Translations under genes and position numbers: made by a program | In this document: positions 51,841 through 60,503 of the stretch, one piece after another | Position numbering within the stretch: the stretch's first letter is position 1 | How the letters are laid out: each line of letters opens with the position of its first letter | Source of the DNA: Slackia piriformis YIT 12062 | GTDB taxonomy: Bacteria; Actinomycetota; Coriobacteriia; Coriobacteriales; Eggerthellaceae | Length of the DNA stretch: 64,000 bases | Assembly (NCBI RefSeq): GCF_000296445.1 | Contig: NZ_JH815198.1 | Location: 818,461-882,460, forward strand | Direction: 5' to 3' | The notes under the pieces: model-generated | What the model saw: the letters and a program-made list of their open reading frames with translations, nothing else | Told to the model about the DNA's origin: nothing | Database searches by the model: none

Positions 51841-52281
51841 TCAGCTTTCGGCCTGCACCTCGCGCGCCGCCTTCGCTTCCATCGCAGCCTTGATCCGAGC
51901 CGCTTTCTCCGCTTCTTTGGCGGCCTTCTCCTCTTCGGAGGGCTCCGGTTTATGGAGCGCATCCACGCTCTTTATGCTCGACGGGAGAGGATAGTCCGGA
52001 TCCATGGTCAGGCAGGTTTTCGGGCATTCACGCACGCAGGTTCCGCACTGAACGCACCGAAAACGGTCGATGGACCACTTCCCTTCCTTCTTCACGACGC
52101 TGATGGCCGCAGTCGGGCAGCGCTTTTCGCAGATGCCGCAGAGAATGCATGTGTCGATGTCGTTGAGGACTTTCCCCTTGAGGCCTTCGGGCTGAAAGCG
52201 CGTCTGAGCCGGATACATGACGGTCTCAGGCTTGCTGAACAGCGAACGCAGGGTCATCTTCCCCAGTTTGAAGCTTCCCAT
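51841..52281 (-). CDS. echF: Ech-type hydrogenase ferredoxin subunit
   Basis: The 146-residue polyferredoxin carries two [4Fe-4S] motifs: Cys45, 48, 51, 55 (CILCGICEKRCP) and Cys76, 79, 82, 86 (CVQCGTCVRECP). It passes electrons from soluble ferredoxin to the small subunit. A 30-residue tail (from about residue 113) is rich in Glu, Lys and Ala, ending KAAMEAKAAREVQAES, and matches a tail on EchD. Subunit naming follows echABCDEF gene order. It starts 7 bases after echE. Confidence 0.87.
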   Translation of the reverse strand: MGSFKLGKMTLRSLFSKPETVMYPAQTRFQPEGLKGKVLNDIDTCILCGICEKRCPTAAISVVKKEGKWSIDRFRCVQCGTCVRECPKTCLTMDPDYPLPSSIKSVDALHKPEPSEEEKAAKEAEKAARIKAAMEAKAAREVQAES

Positions 52282-52288
52282 TGCGCCC

Positions 52289-53377
52289 CTACCTTTCAGA
52301 ACAGCTGATGCACGGATCGATGGTCAGGATAATCATGGGCACGTCGGCCAGGTCGCATCCTTCGAGCGCTTTGACCATGCCGGCGAGATTCTGGCTGGTT
52401 GGCGTGCGCATGCGCATGCGGTCAAGGTTCTTCGTACCGTTGCCGCGGGCGTAGTAGTAGCATTCGCCGCGAGGCTGCTCGAGCACGCTTGAAGCCTGGG
52501 CGCCCTCCGGCGGAGTCAGCTTGCTCTTCGATCCGATGCCGTCGTCGGGAATCTTGGAAACGAGTTCTTCGATAATGTCGATCGACTGGCTGACCTCCAA
52601 GGCACGGACTTTGCATCGGGCGTAGCAGTCGCCCTCATCCGAGAGAATCGGCTCGAACCCTTCAAGGTCCCCATAAGCGCCCCGGCCGAGCATGCGACAG
52701 TCGTACGCCACGTTGGAAGCGCGCGCGAAAGGACCGACCATGCACAAATCTTCGGCCTGCTCCTTAGTCAGGTGCCCGATGCCGACGAGGCGACTTTTGA
52801 CCGAAGTGTCTTTCAGGAAGGTGTTCGTTATCTCGCGGTACTCGTCTTTGATGCCGTTGAGCTTGTCGACGATGGCTTTCAGCTCGGTGTTCTCTATATC
52901 GCGGTTCACGCCGCCGATGCACACGGCGGACAAAATAACGCGACCGCCCGTCGTGGCTTCGAAAATGTCGAGGACGCGCTCGCGCAGGCGCCAGCAATGC
53001 ATGAACAGGCTCTCGAAGCCGAAAGCATCCGCTGCAAGGCCCATCCAGAGCAGATGGGAGTGCATACGAGAAAGCTCGTGCAGAATGACGCGGATGAACT
53101 GGGCGCGTTTGGGGACTTCGACACCCATGAGGTCTTCGACCGTTTCGGCGTAGCCAAGCGAGTGGCCGAAGCTGCAGATGCCGCAGATACGCTCGGCAAC
53201 GTAGATGAACTGGTGGATGTCGCGGGTTTCGACCAGCTTCTCAAGACCGCGATGGATGAAGCCTATCTGGGGTATAGCCTCGATGACATGCTCGTCTTCA
53301 ACGACCAGGTCGAGATGAAGAGGCTCGGGCAAGACGGGGTGCTGCGGCCCGAAAGGTATAACTGTCGCTTTTCCCAT
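52289..53377 (-). CDS. echE: Ech-type [NiFe] hydrogenase large (catalytic) subunit
   Basis: The 362-residue subunit holds the nickel-iron site. All four cysteine ligands are visible: Cys65 and Cys68 in ERICGICSFGHS and Cys356 and Cys359 in DPCISCSER. The protein ends three residues after the last ligand, so no C-terminal extension needs to be cleaved, as in some group 4 enzymes. That all ligands are present argues for a true hydrogenase, not a complex I relative. Maturation genes (hyp) are not in the window. Confidence 0.93.
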   Translation of the reverse strand: MGKATVIPFGPQHPVLPEPLHLDLVVEDEHVIEAIPQIGFIHRGLEKLVETRDIHQFIYVAERICGICSFGHSLGYAETVEDLMGVEVPKRAQFIRVILHELSRMHSHLLWMGLAADAFGFESLFMHCWRLRERVLDIFEATTGGRVILSAVCIGGVNRDIENTELKAIVDKLNGIKDEYREITNTFLKDTSVKSRLVGIGHLTKEQAEDLCMVGPFARASNVAYDCRMLGRGAYGDLEGFEPILSDEGDCYARCKVRALEVSQSIDIIEELVSKIPDDGIGSKSKLTPPEGAQASSVLEQPRGECYYYARGNGTKNLDRMRMRTPTSQNLAGMVKALEGCDLADVPMIILTIDPCISCSER

Positions 53378-53379
53378 GA

Positions 53380-54039
53380 TTATTCGCCGCCTTTCTGGGC
53401 CGACTCGCGTGCCGCCTTCGCCTCCATAGCGGCACGGAATTTGGCTGCTTTTTCCGGATCCATTCCCGCAAGCTTCTCTTCAAGCTGCGCCTGCTTTTCC
53501 GCCTGGGCCTTTTCAGCCTCTCTCTTCGCCTTTGCTTCCATGGCGGCGCGAACCTTGGCGGCCTTCTCCGGGTCCATGCCCGCGAGCTTTTTCTCCAAAT
53601 CCTCTTCCGAAGGTTTCGCGCAAGAGGCTTTAGCGGCTTTGGCGGCTGCGATTTTCGCCGCCTTCTCGCGTGCCGCCTTCTGCGCGGGAGAGATGACCGT
53701 CATCGGCTTGTCCATGGCGACCTTGTAAAAACCGCCCTTGAAATCGATGGCGATGTTCGTCACGTTCAAGCCGAATAGATCGTGCGCCTCGTTCTCGAAG
53801 GGAAATGCCGCAAGAAACGACCCCGTGACAGACGGCACGCTCTGCGTGGCGGCGTCTATCCCCTTGATCGTGTAGTTCTCCAAACTGTCGCCCTTCATGA
53901 AGGAATACAAAGCGTCGATTCCTTCCTCAGTGTTGACGCAGAGCATCTGCACGAAACGGTATCCGTCGTTCTTCTTCGCCTCGGCGAGCTCGACAAGCTC
54001 GTCGGCTCGCACTTCGGCAAACGTGGTATGCAAAGCCAT
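53380..54039 (-). CDS. echD: Ech-type hydrogenase NuoC-like subunit with repeat tail
   Basis: Residues 1-110 of this 219-residue protein resemble the 30-kDa (NuoC-type) subunit: FPFENEAHDLFGLNV matches its signature region. Residues 120-219 are a highly charged helical tail with two 27-residue repeats (148-174 and 186-212) sharing KLAGMDPEKAAK and RAAMEAKA. The tail is absent in ordinary NuoC/EchD proteins. The start at 54039 follows GGGGGAG. The gene ends 2 bases before echE. Confidence 0.85.
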   Translation of the reverse strand: MALHTTFAEVRADELVELAEAKKNDGYRFVQMLCVNTEEGIDALYSFMKGDSLENYTIKGIDAATQSVPSVTGSFLAAFPFENEAHDLFGLNVTNIAIDFKGGFYKVAMDKPMTVISPAQKAAREKAAKIAAAKAAKASCAKPSEEDLEKKLAGMDPEKAAKVRAAMEAKAKREAEKAQAEKQAQLEEKLAGMDPEKAAKFRAAMEAKAARESAQKGGE

Positions 54040-54043
54040 GGCG

Positions 54044-54490
54044 CTACTCCCCCTTCTTCTTCGCTTCGGCAAGAGCCTTTGCCTTCTCTTCGAGAATAGC
54101 AAGACCCTGCACGACGCCGTCAATGATCGCCTCGGGACGAACGGCGCATCCTGGCACATACACATCGACCGGAATGGCTTTGTCAACCCCTCCTATGATG
54201 TTGTAGCAATCGTGGAAGATGCCCGCCGAGCAGGCGCAAATTCCGCACGCCACGACAACTTTCGGCTCGACCATCTGATCGTATATTTCCTGTACCACAC
54301 CGATGTTCTGCTCGTTGACCGAGCCGGTGACCAGGAAAATATCGGCATGTTTGGGATTGCCCGTATTGATAATGCCGAAACGCTCAACGTCGTAGAGCGG
54401 AGTCAAGGCGGCAAGCACCTCGATATCGCAGCCGTTGCAGCTGCTGCCGTCATAGTGAATAACCCAGGGTGATTTGGAAACACTGCTCAT
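54044..54490 (-). CDS. echC: Ech-type hydrogenase small subunit (NuoB-like)
   Basis: The 148-residue subunit binds the proximal [4Fe-4S] cluster. Candidate ligands are Cys18 and Cys21 (CNGC), Cys82/85/87 (CGICACS) and Cys115 (VPGCAVRPEAIIDGVV). The length is that of minimal group 4 small subunits, with no second or third cluster. The C-terminus is again Lys/Ala/Glu-rich. It ends 4 bases before echD. Confidence 0.92.
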   Translation of the reverse strand: MSSVSKSPWVIHYDGSSCNGCDIEVLAALTPLYDVERFGIINTGNPKHADIFLVTGSVNEQNIGVVQEIYDQMVEPKVVVACGICACSAGIFHDCYNIIGGVDKAIPVDVYVPGCAVRPEAIIDGVVQGLAILEEKAKALAEAKKKGE

Positions 54491-54500
54491 AGCGAAACTC

Positions 54501-57362
54501 CTACAGGACGATAAGGACTACGAGTCCGATGATGTTGACTAGGCCGGCAACGAGCGAAACGATCCAAGCCCACTTCAGGCACGACTGCCACTTGACGCGG
54601 GCGAAGTTGTTGTCGATCCAGATCTCGAAGAAATAGATCGCCAACGCCACGACCACGGCCAGCAGGATCGAAACGGGATTGTTCCAGACGAAGAAGAGCG
54701 CAACCCAGCCGAGGAAGAGGACGTTTTCGCACCAATGCATGACTTCGACCTTCGCAAGCGTGCGGCCGCTCATTTCGGTGGTCACGCCCTTGACGAGCTC
54801 CTGGTGCGCATGATGCGAATAGGAAAGGTCGAACGGGGACTTCCTCAGCTTGATGGTAAGGACGAAAAGCAGACCGAGGAAGATAGGCCACGTTGCCACA
54901 ATAATCGGGACGGGCGAGGCCATCAGCCCTGCGACGTCGAACGTGCCGATGCTAAGAACCATGCCGATAGCAACGAAGAGAATCATCGGCTCATAGGCCA
55001 TGACCTGAAGCGTCTCACGGTCAGCGCCGATCTCGGCATAGGGAGAACGGGAAGAGTACGCAGCAAGGATGAAGAACAGCGCGGAAAGTGTCACGAGGAA
55101 TACGCACATCAGGAAGTTTCCGCCGCCGAAGAACACGCCTCCCGCGATAAGGGTGAAGATCAGAGCGCAGGTGATATAGGTGCCCTCGACGCTGTTGACG
55201 CTCACATTGTCTTTCGCGATGAGCTTGCGAACGTCGTAGTATGGCTGCAGAAGCGGAGGACCGACGCGGCCCTGCATGCGAGCGCTGATCTTACGGTCGA
55301 TGCCAGCGAGCAGGCAGCCGACAACCGGGCCGAGCACCACGAAGACGACCATGCCGATGAGGGTGGAGAAGATACCCTCGTTGAAAGACATCGTCTGGAA
55401 ATACATAGGCAGGGAGAAAGAATTGATGAAATAGCTGCCTGCGAAAAGCGTAGCGGCAATGCATACGACGATGATGGCCGCGGTCAGCACGGTCGCGGGC
55501 TTATCGAGGCGTGCTTCTCCGAAAATGCCTTCGAGATACCAATTGCGAGACGTTGCCTCGCGGCTGTCTCCGAGAGACCCGCGGAAAACGCGCTTGGCGG
55601 AATCAACCGTGATGCCCGCCATATACACCGGAACAGTGCGCGCCTTGGAATTGCCCAGGGTCCCGAACAAAACGACGGCGATGAAGGCGACGATGACGGC
55701 CATGATGACCATGTTGTCAAGGCCGATCGAGGCGCCGTACGCTCCGTAGGTGCTCAGCAGATACGGCTCCACAAAATACGCCGAAAGGACGGGCATATTG
55801 ATGCAGGCGGCGACGACCAAGATGGCCATCAGCACGATTGCCGACCATTCGCTCTTATATACGGTAGTCTCCACGTTTTCGCGGTGAGCAGCGATGCCGG
55901 CGAGCTTTCCGAGCCATTTCGCCCAGAACATAAACGTTGCAGCGCTGCCGAAAGCAAGCAGGACGAGAAGGACGACCTGACCCGTGGTCGCAAAGGAGAC
56001 GAGCGTCGCCCATTTGGAGACTAGCATACCGAACGGAGCGATGAACATGCACATGATGCCGAGCATCATGAAGCGGGCAAGACGCGGCATGCGCTCGAAG
56101 AGCTCGTCCATGTCTTCGATGTTGCGGCTGCCGATATGATGCTCTGCCGTGCCGACACAGAGGAACAGGAGGCTTTTTGCAACGGCGTGGAAGATAACCA
56201 GGAAGATTGCAGCCCATACCGCTTCGGGGGTGCCGACGCCGGCGCAGGCGGTGATCAAGCCGAGGTTAGCAATGGTGGAGTATGCCAGCACGCGCTTGGC
56301 GTTGGACTGGGAAATAGCAAGGAACGAGCAGAACAGGAACGTAAATCCGCCCACAAGCACGACCATGCCGGAGGCGATGGGAAACGCAAGGAACAAAGGC
56401 GAGAGCTTGATGAGCAGGAAAACGCCAGCCTTGACCATGGTGGACGAGTGCAGAAGCGCACTGGTAGGCGTAGGAGCGACCATGGCGCCGAGCAGCCACG
56501 TGTGGAACGGCATCTGAGCGGCCTTGGTCATGCCCGCAAACGCCAGCAGGACAACGGGGACCGCGAACAACGCAGCGGCCGTCGTGCCTGCGGACTGCGC
56601 ACCCGCCATGAGGAATTCGCTGAAAACAAGGGGAAGTCCGTTGAGGGCCGCGAACGCGATGGCGATTTGGAAGGCGACGCCGCCGAGCATGTTCATGACG
56701 ACCTGGCGGAATGCGTTGTTGATGGCCTCTTCGGTCTTCGTGAAGCCGATAAGCAGGAACGAGCACAGCGTGGTGACTTCCCAAGCCGTGTAGATCCACG
56801 ACATGTTGTCGGAAAACACGATGTTATACATGGCCGCAAGGAAGGCGAACATGAGCGCGAAGAACCAGGGACGGCGATCCTTTTGGTCGGCGTGGTGGCT
56901 CTGGAAGTCCTTCATGTAGCCGAGCGCATACACGCAGATGCCAGAACCGACGGTTCCGATGATGAGCGCCATGATGATGGAGAGCTCGTCGATGCGCAGC
57001 TGCGTGGAGAAGCCCACCTCGTGCATCACGGAAGTTTCAAGCCAGATGGCGATGATAATCTGAACCAGGGCGAGAACGAGGGGCAGGATGCGCTTGTAGC
57101 GAATGGCGTACGCGAGAATGAACGCACCTACCGCCATCTCTATGGCGAAGTTCACCATGCTCAAAGCGCCCGACCATTCAGCGGGAAGCTCGAAGTACAC
57201 CGGACCCGAGCCGAGGTACATGACGGAAAAGACAATAGAGAGAACACCGATGGCAACGGCAAAGCCAACCGCCAGGATATCTCGAACTTTGTCGGTGCGT
57301 ATTGCAAGCATGAGCAGAGCCGCAATACAAGGCACCACAACTAGGGAAACAATTATCTCCAT
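54501..57362 (-). CDS. Fused EchA-EchB membrane subunit (ion-pumping part of the hydrogenase)
   Basis: The 953-residue protein combines two complex I-like membrane subunits. Residues 1 to about 640 form a NuoL/EchA-type antiporter-like module of about fourteen to sixteen helices, with MSWIYTAWEVTTLCSFLLIG and the charged MPFHTWLLGAMVAPTPTSAL-type helices (the piece FHTWLLGAMVAPTPTSALL is visible). Residues 653-953 form an NuoH/EchB-type subunit, with ARMQGRVGPPLLQPYYDVR. In most Ech enzymes these are separate genes. The reading frame is open across the joint. GGGAGGAACG precedes the ATG. A ribosome site or start at residue 653 is not apparent. Confidence 0.9.
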   Translation of the reverse strand: MEIIVSLVVVPCIAALLMLAIRTDKVRDILAVGFAVAIGVLSIVFSVMYLGSGPVYFELPAEWSGALSMVNFAIEMAVGAFILAYAIRYKRILPLVLALVQIIIAIWLETSVMHEVGFSTQLRIDELSIIMALIIGTVGSGICVYALGYMKDFQSHHADQKDRRPWFFALMFAFLAAMYNIVFSDNMSWIYTAWEVTTLCSFLLIGFTKTEEAINNAFRQVVMNMLGGVAFQIAIAFAALNGLPLVFSEFLMAGAQSAGTTAAALFAVPVVLLAFAGMTKAAQMPFHTWLLGAMVAPTPTSALLHSSTMVKAGVFLLIKLSPLFLAFPIASGMVVLVGGFTFLFCSFLAISQSNAKRVLAYSTIANLGLITACAGVGTPEAVWAAIFLVIFHAVAKSLLFLCVGTAEHHIGSRNIEDMDELFERMPRLARFMMLGIMCMFIAPFGMLVSKWATLVSFATTGQVVLLVLLAFGSAATFMFWAKWLGKLAGIAAHRENVETTVYKSEWSAIVLMAILVVAACINMPVLSAYFVEPYLLSTYGAYGASIGLDNMVIMAVIVAFIAVVLFGTLGNSKARTVPVYMAGITVDSAKRVFRGSLGDSREATSRNWYLEGIFGEARLDKPATVLTAAIIVVCIAATLFAGSYFINSFSLPMYFQTMSFNEGIFSTLIGMVVFVVLGPVVGCLLAGIDRKISARMQGRVGPPLLQPYYDVRKLIAKDNVSVNSVEGTYITCALIFTLIAGGVFFGGGNFLMCVFLVTLSALFFILAAYSSRSPYAEIGADRETLQVMAYEPMILFVAIGMVLSIGTFDVAGLMASPVPIIVATWPIFLGLLFVLTIKLRKSPFDLSYSHHAHQELVKGVTTEMSGRTLAKVEVMHWCENVLFLGWVALFFVWNNPVSILLAVVVALAIYFFEIWIDNNFARVKWQSCLKWAWIVSLVAGLVNIIGLVVLIVL

Positions 57363-57403
57363 CGTTCCTCCCTTTTTCTCCCTTGCTACCGATAAAAAAT
57401 AAA

Positions 57404-57425
57404 GCGGCGAGTCACCTCGCCGCTG
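57404..57425 (-). terminator. Terminator of the thioesterase gene
   Basis: AGCGGCGAG (57404-57412) pairs with CTCGCCGCT (57417-57425). On the minus strand it is followed by TTATTTTTTATC, a good intrinsic terminator just ahead of the Ech operon. Confidence 0.88.
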
Positions 57426-57582
57426 TCACTTTATCAGAGCGGATCATCGGAAAGGCAATTGGGACTTAATTGCTCACCGTTCGGCGCCGAGGCTCGGTAA
57501 ACGGGGCGGAGCAACGAGCGGCGACAAAGCCAGATGGCGAGCGGAAGAATCCGTATAGAAACAATCGCGCAGACCGAAGCGC

Positions 57583-57954
57583 CTAAGCCATCCGCTTCGT
57601 ATACGTAGTCAGCTGAGAAACGTTGAAGAGCTGGCCGTCGCTTTCACGATACTGCTCGACCTTCCAAACCTGGATTTTGCCGCCCCGTCGAACGGGAGTG
57701 GCGATGCTGCGAATGGTGTCCCCCAATTCGACTGGAAGAAGATGTGTGCTTGTAAGCTCCAACCCGACCACGCGCACGCCATCGGGAGCCTTGTATTTCG
57801 CGGCGTTGTTCGCCGTTGACTCGGCCAAATAAGCACTCATGCCGCCATGAAGAATCCCATCGGGCTGAAGCATGTCATCCACCACAGGAGTCAACAAGAC
57901 AGCATGATCCTCATCGATTTCGACGAATTTTGCGCCAATACGTTCGTAGAACAT
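57583..57954 (-). CDS. Hotdog-fold acyl-CoA thioesterase (PaaI-like)
   Basis: The 123-residue protein is of the hotdog-fold thioesterase type, with LQPDGILHGGMSAYLAESTAN (the active-site helix region HGG) and SIATPVRRGGKIQVWKVEQY. It would hydrolyse acyl- or aryl-CoA. The location just upstream of the Ech-Ior-PaaK block makes aryl-CoA a fair guess, but it has its own terminator. Ribosome site AAAGGTGTG precedes the ATG. Confidence 0.88.
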   Translation of the reverse strand: MFYERIGAKFVEIDEDHAVLLTPVVDDMLQPDGILHGGMSAYLAESTANNAAKYKAPDGVRVVGLELTSTHLLPVELGDTIRSIATPVRRGGKIQVWKVEQYRESDGQLFNVSQLTTYTKRMA

Positions 57955-58058
57955 TCAAACCACACCTTTCGCTGGTTCTAGCGGAATCGAGACAAATACG
58001 CTGTTGCCAGCCACCACCTTACAAGGCTTTTCGAAAGGCGTCGATGGACATATTCGCA

Positions 58059-59444
58059 TTACCGCGTATGAGCGGGTTTGCCACCCCAATACAGCTCGAT
58101 GAAATGTTTCTTGGGCTCCCCCACCGTTCCGATAAGCGACAACGCAACGTTAGCGATATCGGCCGCCGCGTTCGGCCGTCTAAGAATCTCCCCGTTTGTA
58201 AGCATGGCCTGCAGGCTGGAGGGGTTTGCATGCAGGTGCCGCAGAGCCCCCAGCAACTCTCTAGCGGTTGTCACATGCATTCCGACGCCGAGCGATGTGA
58301 GCATAAGCGTATTCGCCTTCTCCTGGCCGTACGACCTGCCCAGAAGAACCATGGGAAGCCTCGAGCAAAGGCATTCGGTCACCGTGAGACCTCCCGATTT
58401 GCAGATAGCAAGGTCGCTTGCAGCCATTAAAGCGGGCATATTGTCCACATATCCCATGACCGTCATGTTGTCGATCGCCATGGCCTGTCTCTGGCGCTCC
58501 AAGCGAAGGGCATACTCTTCATCCCTGCCGGGAAGAAAAACGAAGTGCATGCCCGACAGCCCTTTAAGGTACGCCATGGTTTCATCCATGGTCGCCCGAA
58601 ACCTCACGTACGGCTGAGGCAAATGGGCGCCCGCCATGACCAGAACGACGATTTTGTCCTGAGGAAGCCCCATCTCTTCGCGTATGGCGGCGGTGTCGAA
58701 TTCTTCCCCAAGCCCGCCTCGCACAGGAATCCCTGTGATCTGCATGCGCGTTTCCGGAACCTTGCGCGGACGAAGCGTCTCAGCCATCGCCTCCGTAGCG
58801 ACGCAGAACATATCGGCGTCTTTGTGGGGCCACAGCCCCTCGATCTCGTAATCCGTGGGAACGCAGACAATGGGGAACCTTTGTTTGGTGAGCATCCGCG
58901 CCCCCGCCACAGCGTTTGCTGCGGTTATGTGCGTGCAGACGACGGCTATGGGTTTTCGCTGCTCGACGTAATCGGTCAGCTTCTTGAACATGACGTGCGC
59001 CCAGGATGTGCCCCCTCCCCACAGGAGGCGCCCCGTGAAGGTGAACCGCCAGGTGATATCGTATATGGGACGAGTCGGGCCCGTAAACATGGAGGCAGTT
59101 TTATCTCCGTCGAGAGGAACGCGCCCGTAATCGAGAATATCCAGCACCTCAATGCGAGTATTGGCGGGAATTCGCGCATCGCCCTCCTGGACGAGCTTCT
59201 CGAAAGCCTCCGCGACAGCAAGCGCTGCGCTTCTGTGGCCAGACCCCACAGAGGCATGCATGACGAAAATCGTAGGAACGGGAACTTCGGCGCAAAGAAA
59301 CTCCTCGGCGCACTCCCTCTCTTCGCAAGGCGCTTCTCCCTGCATGCCGATTCCCTCCTCCGAAATATCTCCCTCTCCCTGAGAAGAAAGATCTTGATTT
59401 CGAGAAAGACCGAGCTCTTCTGAGCAATACCGATGATCCGCCAC
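58059..59444 (-). CDS. MGDG-synthase-type glycosyltransferase (UgtP-like)
   Basis: The 461-residue protein has the N-terminal MGDG-synthase signature ASVGSGHRSAALAVAEAFE (from about residue 64), VCVPTDYEIEGLWPH and the C-terminal UDP-binding SDLAICKSGGLTVTECL. Such enzymes glycosylate diacylglycerol to make glycolipid or lipoteichoic acid anchors. An acidic 55-residue N-terminal leader is unusual. The GTG start is supported by AAAGGCGG. It stands alone with no clear partner. Confidence 0.85.
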   Translation of the reverse strand: MADHRYCSEELGLSRNQDLSSQGEGDISEEGIGMQGEAPCEERECAEEFLCAEVPVPTIFVMHASVGSGHRSAALAVAEAFEKLVQEGDARIPANTRIEVLDILDYGRVPLDGDKTASMFTGPTRPIYDITWRFTFTGRLLWGGGTSWAHVMFKKLTDYVEQRKPIAVVCTHITAANAVAGARMLTKQRFPIVCVPTDYEIEGLWPHKDADMFCVATEAMAETLRPRKVPETRMQITGIPVRGGLGEEFDTAAIREEMGLPQDKIVVLVMAGAHLPQPYVRFRATMDETMAYLKGLSGMHFVFLPGRDEEYALRLERQRQAMAIDNMTVMGYVDNMPALMAASDLAICKSGGLTVTECLCSRLPMVLLGRSYGQEKANTLMLTSLGVGMHVTTARELLGALRHLHANPSSLQAMLTNGEILRRPNAAADIANVALSLIGTVGEPKKHFIELYWGGKPAHTR

Positions 59445-59530
59445 TGAAACCGCCTTTCATAGCATGAAAGACAAGAATAGCCCATTTTGCAAAACGACTC
59501 GTCCCCGACAGACCGCTTAGTACCGACCCG

Positions 59531-60376
59531 TTACGAAACGCGCGTTGCGCGGCGCGCCAGAAGCAAGCCAGTCTCGCGGGCGCCCTCTTGCACGTCGAGC
59601 GAAAAGCCCCATTCGCAGCATTTTCGGACAAGAGACGGACAATCAAGCAGACCGCCATCGAGAAAGCCGAAGCGATACGCATTCTGAGCCAGAAGCGCGT
59701 TTTCGCATGAAAAGAGTTCCGCATGCCCCGTGACATTAGAGATCCCATCCACGCAGAATTCCTCGCTCGAACGGAAGGAAACCCCGCCGAAACGCGTCGA
59801 AACCTGCTCACGGGGAAACGACACGAAAAGACGTCCAGGCTCCATGGAAACCCGCACCGCAGACCGGGCTTCGTATGAACGATGCAGAAACGCATAGGAA
59901 AGCAGAGACCCCGCGGCCGAGCGCAACCACGCGGCAAAGGCAGGCCCCGAGTCAAGCAAGACCCCGAACGCATTGCGGCAATGGCTCATGATGAAGAACA
60001 GAGCCCCTTCGAGCGCGCAGACATACGGGCTGAAGTGAGATGCCGAATCGATAAGCCCGTCATGGCGCGCGCCCGAAAAAAGACGGCACGACACAAGGGG
60101 CTCGTTGGCATCGGAGAACAAAACAGCCCCCGAGTTCGTGAGAAAGCGCCCCCGCGCAAGACCCGTGGCGTGAAGAATGGAGGCCTGATCGGAAAGCGAC
60201 TGCGCAAGACGCCCGCAATTGCGCGCATGGTGGCAGGCACAGGCAAAAAGAGCCGCCTGAACGTCCTCCAAAAGGACGCCGCTCGGACGCTCATCCCAGG
60301 GTTCAATGTATTCGAGCCGTTCTATGCGATCCGCAATGCGACGCTGGTAGGCATGGTTCAGACAATTGACGGACAT
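59531..60376 (-). CDS. SOS-regulated protein of unknown function, degenerate RecG-C/COG2865-like fold
   Basis: The 281-residue protein has no firm relatives that I know. Its order of motifs follows the ATP-binding half of COG2865/HATPase_c_4 proteins: RFLTNSGAVLF (77-87), a strand-rich middle, LLSYAFLHRSYEA (158-170, in place of ALVNALAHRDY) and a C-terminal segment. The conserved Asn of that motif is replaced by Tyr, so ATP binding is doubtful. The AlbA_2 DNA-binding half is missing. AAAGGAGG fixes the start at 60376. Two LexA sites flank its promoter, so expression should rise on DNA damage. Cysteines are frequent (13 of 281). Confidence 0.72.
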   Translation of the reverse strand: MSVNCLNHAYQRRIADRIERLEYIEPWDERPSGVLLEDVQAALFACACHHARNCGRLAQSLSDQASILHATGLARGRFLTNSGAVLFSDANEPLVSCRLFSGARHDGLIDSASHFSPYVCALEGALFFIMSHCRNAFGVLLDSGPAFAAWLRSAAGSLLSYAFLHRSYEARSAVRVSMEPGRLFVSFPREQVSTRFGGVSFRSSEEFCVDGISNVTGHAELFSCENALLAQNAYRFGFLDGGLLDCPSLVRKCCEWGFSLDVQEGARETGLLLARRATRVS

Positions 60377-60439
60377 GACGCCTCCTTTTACAGAGAAGAG
60401 GCTGTCCTTCGAGAAAGAAGTTAGGCGATGCCAGCCGTT

Positions 60440-60483
60440 CGAACATCTGTTTGCATTATAAACGAACAGATGTTCGTTAGCAA
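60440..60483 (-). promoter_or_regulatory. SOS promoter with two LexA boxes
   Basis: Box 1 CGAACATCTGTTTG (60440-60453) and box 2 CGAACAGATGTTCG (60463-60476) both fit the Gram-positive SOS consensus, the second perfectly. Read on the minus strand, TTGCTA (60483-60478) and TATAAT (60460-60455) are spaced by 17 bases. Box 2 fills the spacer and box 1 lies over the expected start site. The gene start is 64 bases below box 1. Confidence 0.85.
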
Positions 60484-60503
60484 GAGAGATGCCCCCGAAA
60501 TCC

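Noticed and set aside
54735-57344. Two long plus-strand open frames (54735-56024 and 56136-57344) opposite the Ech membrane gene
   Set aside because: Both are Asp/His/Glu-rich complements of a hydrophobic coding strand, a typical artefact.
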